A stretch of 10,910 nucleotides of DNA from Burkholderiales bacterium (GTDB lineage Bacteria; Pseudomonadota; Gammaproteobacteria; Burkholderiales; Burkholderiaceae_C), in assembly GCA_011391855.1 (NCBI GenBank), contig JAABPT010000475.1, positions 1 to 10,910 of the forward strand, in the 5' to 3' direction. The notes under the pieces were generated by a model. That model made no database searches. It was not told the DNA's origin and saw nothing but the letters and a program-made list of their open reading frames with translations. The translations under genes and the position numbers were made by a program. This document shows, in pieces, positions 8,660-10,910 of the stretch; the first letter of the stretch is position 1, and the number at the start of each line of letters is the position of its first letter.

Positions 8660-8685
8660 AAGGGCGGCGCTTCGGCGCCGCCTTT
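8660..8685 (+). terminator. Intrinsic-type terminator with TTCG tetraloop
   Basis: Left arm AAGGGCGGCGC (8660-8670), loop TTCG (8671-8674), right arm GCGCCGCCTTT (8675-8685). The arms form an 11-bp stem with eight consecutive Watson-Crick pairs next to the loop, one G-T wobble and two outer A-T pairs. The closing C(TTCG)G is the exceptionally stable tetraloop. The T tract is short (TTT), so efficiency is uncertain. It lies 34 bases after the stop of the PEP-CTERM remnant and 49 bases before the DUF971 gene, so it probably ended the transcript of the lost PEP-CTERM gene and now insulates the ubi cluster. Confidence 0.75.
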
Positions 8686-8734
8686 GCCATTGTGGGCGGG
8701 CGATACACTCGACGCCTGTCTTGATGAGTCCACC

Positions 8735-9148
8735 ATGACCTCCACCCAGACCACTGCTCAACCGGTGTCGCTTACCGTGCACCAGGCCAGCCGCGTGCTG
8801 GAAATCGCCTTCGACGACGGCGCCCATTTCCACATCCCCTTCGAGCTGATGCGCGTGTACTCACCCTCGGCCGAAGTCATGGGCCACGGCCCGGGCCAGG
8901 AAACACTGCAGACCGGCAAGCGCGACGTGGGCATCGAAGAGATCACCGCCGTCGGCCACTACGCCGTGCAGCCGCGCTTCTCCGACGGTCACGAAAGCGG
9001 CATCTTCAGCTGGCCCTACCTCTACCACCTGGGCGCCGACGCGGCCGAACTCTGGCAGCGCTACGAACATCGCCTGGCCGAAGCCGGCATGGAACGCGAC
9101 GCGCCCATGAAGAGCGCCGGCTCCGGCAGCGCCTGCGCCAGTCACTGA
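8735..9148 (+). CDS. DUF971 protein (gamma-butyrobetaine hydroxylase-like N-terminal domain)
   Basis: A 137-residue protein made essentially of one GBBH-like N-terminal (DUF971) domain: LEIAFDDGAHFHIPFELMRV at 22-41, YSPSAEVMGHGPGQ at 42-55, GIEEITAVGHYAVQP at 66-80, and the hallmark FSDGHESGIFSWPYLYHLG at 82-100. The Cys cluster that binds zinc in the eukaryotic hydroxylase is not seen. The tail from about 120 is low-complexity and probably disordered. The biochemical role of stand-alone bacterial DUF971 proteins is not known to me. Its position 32 bases before ubiE matches an arrangement I recall as common in betaproteobacteria, which suggests a link to quinone biosynthesis. The ATG at 8735 is preferred; an upstream in-frame start at 8651 would read through the terminator hairpin. 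GATACACT at 8702-8709 is a weak -10 candidate. Confidence 0.9.
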   Translation: MTSTQTTAQPVSLTVHQASRVLEIAFDDGAHFHIPFELMRVYSPSAEVMGHGPGQETLQTGKRDVGIEEITAVGHYAVQPRFSDGHESGIFSWPYLYHLGADAAELWQRYEHRLAEAGMERDAPMKSAGSGSACASH

Positions 9149-9180
9149 CACCCCCACTGACTCTGCTGCCAAGCCCCGCC

Positions 9181-9912
9181 ATGGCACAAACCCACTTCGG
9201 CTTCCAGACCGTCGACGAAGACGAGAAGGCGCGCCACGTGCGCGGCGTCTTCGACAGCGTGGCCTCGCGCTACGACCTCATGAACGACGTGCTCTCCATG
9301 GGCATGCACCGCGTCTGGAAGGCCTACACCGTGGCCGTGGCCAACGTGCAGCCGGGCATGAACGTGCTCGACGTGGCCGGCGGCACCGGCGACCTGGCGC
9401 GCGCCTTCGCCTCCCGCGCCGGCGCCCTGGGCCAGGTGGTGCTGACCGACATCAATGAATCCATGCTGCGCGTGGGCCGCGACCGCCTGCTCGACGAAGG
9501 CCAGGTCATCGCCACCGCCGCTTGCGACGCCGAACACCTGCCCTTCGCCAGCGCCACCTTCGACCTCGCCAGCGTGGCCTTCGGCCTGCGCAACATGACG
9601 CAGAAGGAAGCCGCGCTGGCCGAGATGTGCCGCGTGTTGCGTCCCGGCGGCCGGCTGCTGGTGCTGGAATTCAGCAAGCCCGCCGCGCCGTTGCAAAAGC
9701 CCTACGACTGGTATTCGTTCACCCTGATGCCGCTGCTGGGCAAGCTGATTGCCAAGGACGCCGACAGCTACCGCTACCTGGCCGAGAGCATCCGCATGCA
9801 CCCCGACCAGGCCACGTTGAAGGCCATGATGCAGGTCGCGGGCTTCGGCCACGTGGACGTGCACAACCTGGCCGGCGGCATCGTGGCGCTGCACGTGGGT
9901 GTGAAGTGCTGA
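9181..9912 (+). CDS. ubiE: Ubiquinone/menaquinone C-methyltransferase UbiE
   Basis: SAM-dependent C-methyltransferase of 243 residues. It methylates 2-methoxy-6-polyprenyl-1,4-benzoquinol in ubiquinone synthesis and, where menaquinone is made, demethylmenaquinone. Seen: the UbiE/COQ5 signature YDLMNDVLSMGMHRVWK at 31-47, SAM motif I VLDVAGGTGDLA at 62-73, the acidic end of the next strand in VVLTDINESML, ACDAEHLPF, the VAFGLRNM family motif, RVLRPGGRLLVLEFSKP, and the normal C-terminus GGIVALHVGVKC. Length and ends match the family, so the gene is intact. The ATG has no clear Shine-Dalgarno sequence. The stop overlaps the candidate GTG start of the downstream Tim44-like gene, suggesting coupled translation. 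No rearrangement touches this gene although its surroundings are disturbed. Confidence 0.97.
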   Translation: MAQTHFGFQTVDEDEKARHVRGVFDSVASRYDLMNDVLSMGMHRVWKAYTVAVANVQPGMNVLDVAGGTGDLARAFASRAGALGQVVLTDINESMLRVGRDRLLDEGQVIATAACDAEHLPFASATFDLASVAFGLRNMTQKEAALAEMCRVLRPGGRLLVLEFSKPAAPLQKPYDWYSFTLMPLLGKLIAKDADSYRYLAESIRMHPDQATLKAMMQVAGFGHVDVHNLAGGIVALHVGVKC

Positions 9913-10376
9913 ACCCGTTGCTGCCGCTGCAGCGGCTGCGCCGCCGCGCCGTGCAGTTGCGCCTGCGCCGCCCCGTGCCGCCCTTGCGCCTGCGCCGCCG
10001 CGCCTGCCGCGACGCTGCGGTAGAGGAAATGCTGCAACTCGCCCGCCAGAGCTTCGTTCAGTTCCAGGCCGCCTGGGACCGTGCCGATCTGCAATGCCTG
10101 GCGGCCCTGGCCACAGCGCCACTGCTGGAAGAATTGCGCAGCCAGCTGGCCGAGCGCGGCCCCGGCCCCAACCACACCGAAGTGCTGCAGCTCGAAGCCC
10201 GCCTGCTGGCGTTGGAAGAGATGCGCGAAGCCTTCGTGGCCAGCGTGGAATTCTCCGGCCTCATTCGCGAGCGGCTCGACGCCGCCGCCGCGCCGTTTCG
10301 CGAACTCTGGCTGCTGGCCAACGTGAAGGCCGCCGGCCGCGGCTGGCAGTTGGCGCAGGTGCAGTCGCTTTCGTGA
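9906..10376 (+). CDS. Tim44-like domain protein, apparently N-terminally shortened
   Basis: From residue 42 (ATG at 10029) the protein resembles the C-terminal Tim44-like domain: MLQLARQSFVQFQAAWDRAD, APLLEELRSQLAERG, HTEVLQLEARLLALEE, FVASVEFSGLIRE, and the ending ANVKAAGRGWQLAQVQ. Betaproteobacterial relatives that I recall follow ubiE and are about 300 residues or more, with a signal/membrane segment and a Pro/Ala-rich linker before this domain. Here only 156 residues fit, starting at a GTG that overlaps the ubiE stop by seven bases; the first 41 are an odd Leu/Arg-rich run containing 12 arginines. Starting at 10029 instead would give 115 residues with GAGGAA touching the ATG, too close for a normal ribosome site. 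The domain sequence itself looks intact. Either the gene lost its 5' part or this is a genuine short version; the start is uncertain. Its stop is one base from the stop of the convergent gene. Confidence 0.7.
   Translation: MLNPLLPLQRLRRRAVQLRLRRPVPPLRLRRRACRDAAVEEMLQLARQSFVQFQAAWDRADLQCLAALATAPLLEELRSQLAERGPGPNHTEVLQLEARLLALEEMREAFVASVEFSGLIRERLDAAAAPFRELWLLANVKAAGRGWQLAQVQSLS
9957..10010. repeat. Imperfect 27-bp tandem duplication, two copies
   Basis: The 16-mer TTGCGCCTGCGCCGCC occurs at 9957-9972 and again at 9984-9999, a period of 27 bases, followed in both copies by a related C/G-rich stretch. In the frame of the Tim44-like gene it encodes LRLRR twice. In the next frame the same DNA reads as a Pro/Ala repeat (VAPAPPRAALAPAPPR), which is what the linker of longer Tim44-like proteins usually looks like. 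It is a likely slippage or expansion site. Confidence 0.5.
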
Positions 10377-10377
10377 T

Positions 10378-10910
10378 TCAGCGTCGGCGGCGCGCCAGGC
10401 CGGCGCCAGCCAGCGCGGCCAGTACCAGGGCCAGGCTCGCTGGCTTGGGCACGGGGTGCGCAGGCACATTCGTGAGTTCTGCTTGCGTCGGAGCTTCGCC
10501 CGTATGATGTTCAGCAGCCCGGCGTAGCTGGCGGTAGCACCGCCCTTGGCCATGCAATACGGCCCGGCGCAGCAATAGACGGTGAGCAGGAAGTGCCCGT
10601 TCATCACCTCGGGCATGAGCACCAACATTTCGCGCTTGGTACGCTTTGTCGACGAGTCAGGGCCGTAGCCGAAGAGCTGCCCGTTGATGTCGACATCGGG
10701 CGCACCGTCGTCGTTTGCATCGGGGAATTGCAGCCGATGCGTATTGGAATCCGCGGCGTCGTAGGTCACTTTGATGGTTGCGTCTACCAGCGCCCAGCTG
10801 TCGAAAATGAAGCGAAACTGGTCGGTGAACTCTCCCGCCGAAGTGTGCGTCGCGCCGAAACCAATGCTGCAGTTGACATTGCAGTCGCCAAGGGGGACGT
10901 CCACCACCGT
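10378..10910 (-). pseudogene. PEP-CTERM protein gene, frameshifted before its sorting tail (N-terminus beyond window)
   Basis: The main frame enters from the right edge with no start visible and encodes an exported-looking domain: VNCSIGFGATHTSAGEFTDQ, FRFIFDSWALVDATIKVTYD, the Asp-rich PDANDDGAPDVDINGQ (possibly calcium-binding), HFLLTVYCCAGPYCMAKGG, and TASYAGLLNI. The last part resembles the end of FxDxA-type PEP-CTERM proteins, a tentative match. At about 10503-10508 the frame is lost. One frame over, the expected ending appears: GEAPTQAELTNVPAHP, VPKPASLALVLAALAGAGLA, RRRR, stop at 10380-10378. A one-base loss or two-base gain explains the break. The sorting motif is PKP rather than PEP, lacking the usual glutamate. 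It converges on the Tim44-like gene with one base between stop codons and no terminator. A sequencing error cannot be excluded. Confidence 0.72.

Noticed and set aside
8651..8734. Upstream in-frame start for the DUF971 protein
   Set aside because: It would translate through the TTCG terminator hairpin, and the added residues match nothing in the family; the ATG at 8735 fits better.
9923..10025. Separate Pro/Ala-rich small protein in the third frame
   Set aside because: It has no start with a ribosome site and continues into frame-shadow sequence. It is best explained as the off-frame reading of C/G-rich repeats, or as a relic of the Tim44 linker.

Overview
The window comes from a GC-rich proteobacterium, most likely a betaproteobacterium of the order Burkholderiales. 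Three things point there: a ugpBAEC operon of enterobacterial-type length and motifs, the gene run DUF971 - ubiE - Tim44-like, and PEP-CTERM sorting tails, which are common in Rubrivivax/Leptothrix/Roseateles-like and Comamonadaceae genomes. The assignment rests on remembered family patterns, not on a search.

Left third (1-3886, minus strand): a tightly packed ABC uptake operon for sn-glycerol-3-phosphate and glycerophosphodiesters, transcribed ugpB -> ugpA -> ugpE -> ugpC. ugpC runs off the left edge. A 171-base divergent intergenic region (3887-4057) holds a perfect 7-bp inverted repeat, ATGACAG-N8-CTGTCAT. One arm, extended on the ugp strand, reads CTGTCATAAAC and resembles half of an enterobacterial Pho box.

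Middle (4058-8011, plus strand): one very large gene (1317 codons). It encodes a DUF3683-type N-terminus, a GlcD/Dld-like FAD-linked oxidase, two 4Fe-4S ferredoxin motifs and two CCG cysteine-rich domains. In effect it is GlcD and GlcF in one chain. It is predicted to oxidise a 2-hydroxy acid and pass electrons to the membrane quinone pool; the substrate is not readable from sequence.

Right third (8012-10910): a scarred region. First comes a Uma2-family nuclease gene broken by a one-base frameshift at a T5 run and cut off at its 3' end. It is joined directly to the last ~40 codons of a PEP-CTERM protein gene, which still has its own UUCG-loop terminator. Then come the intact DUF971 gene and ubiE (ubiquinone methyltransferase). 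A Tim44-like gene follows that has lost the expected long N-terminal part. Finally, a convergent, frameshifted PEP-CTERM protein gene runs off the right edge. The ubiJ/ubiB genes I would expect after the Tim44-like gene are not present.

Functionally, the ugp operon imports a phosphorus/carbon source, the giant flavoprotein probably feeds electrons into the quinone pool, and ubiE makes that quinone. No clearly new defence or mobile system is visible. The points most worth a second look are the fused flavin/Fe-S oxidoreductase, the shared operator-like repeat, and the deletion and frameshift scars around DUF971-ubiE.
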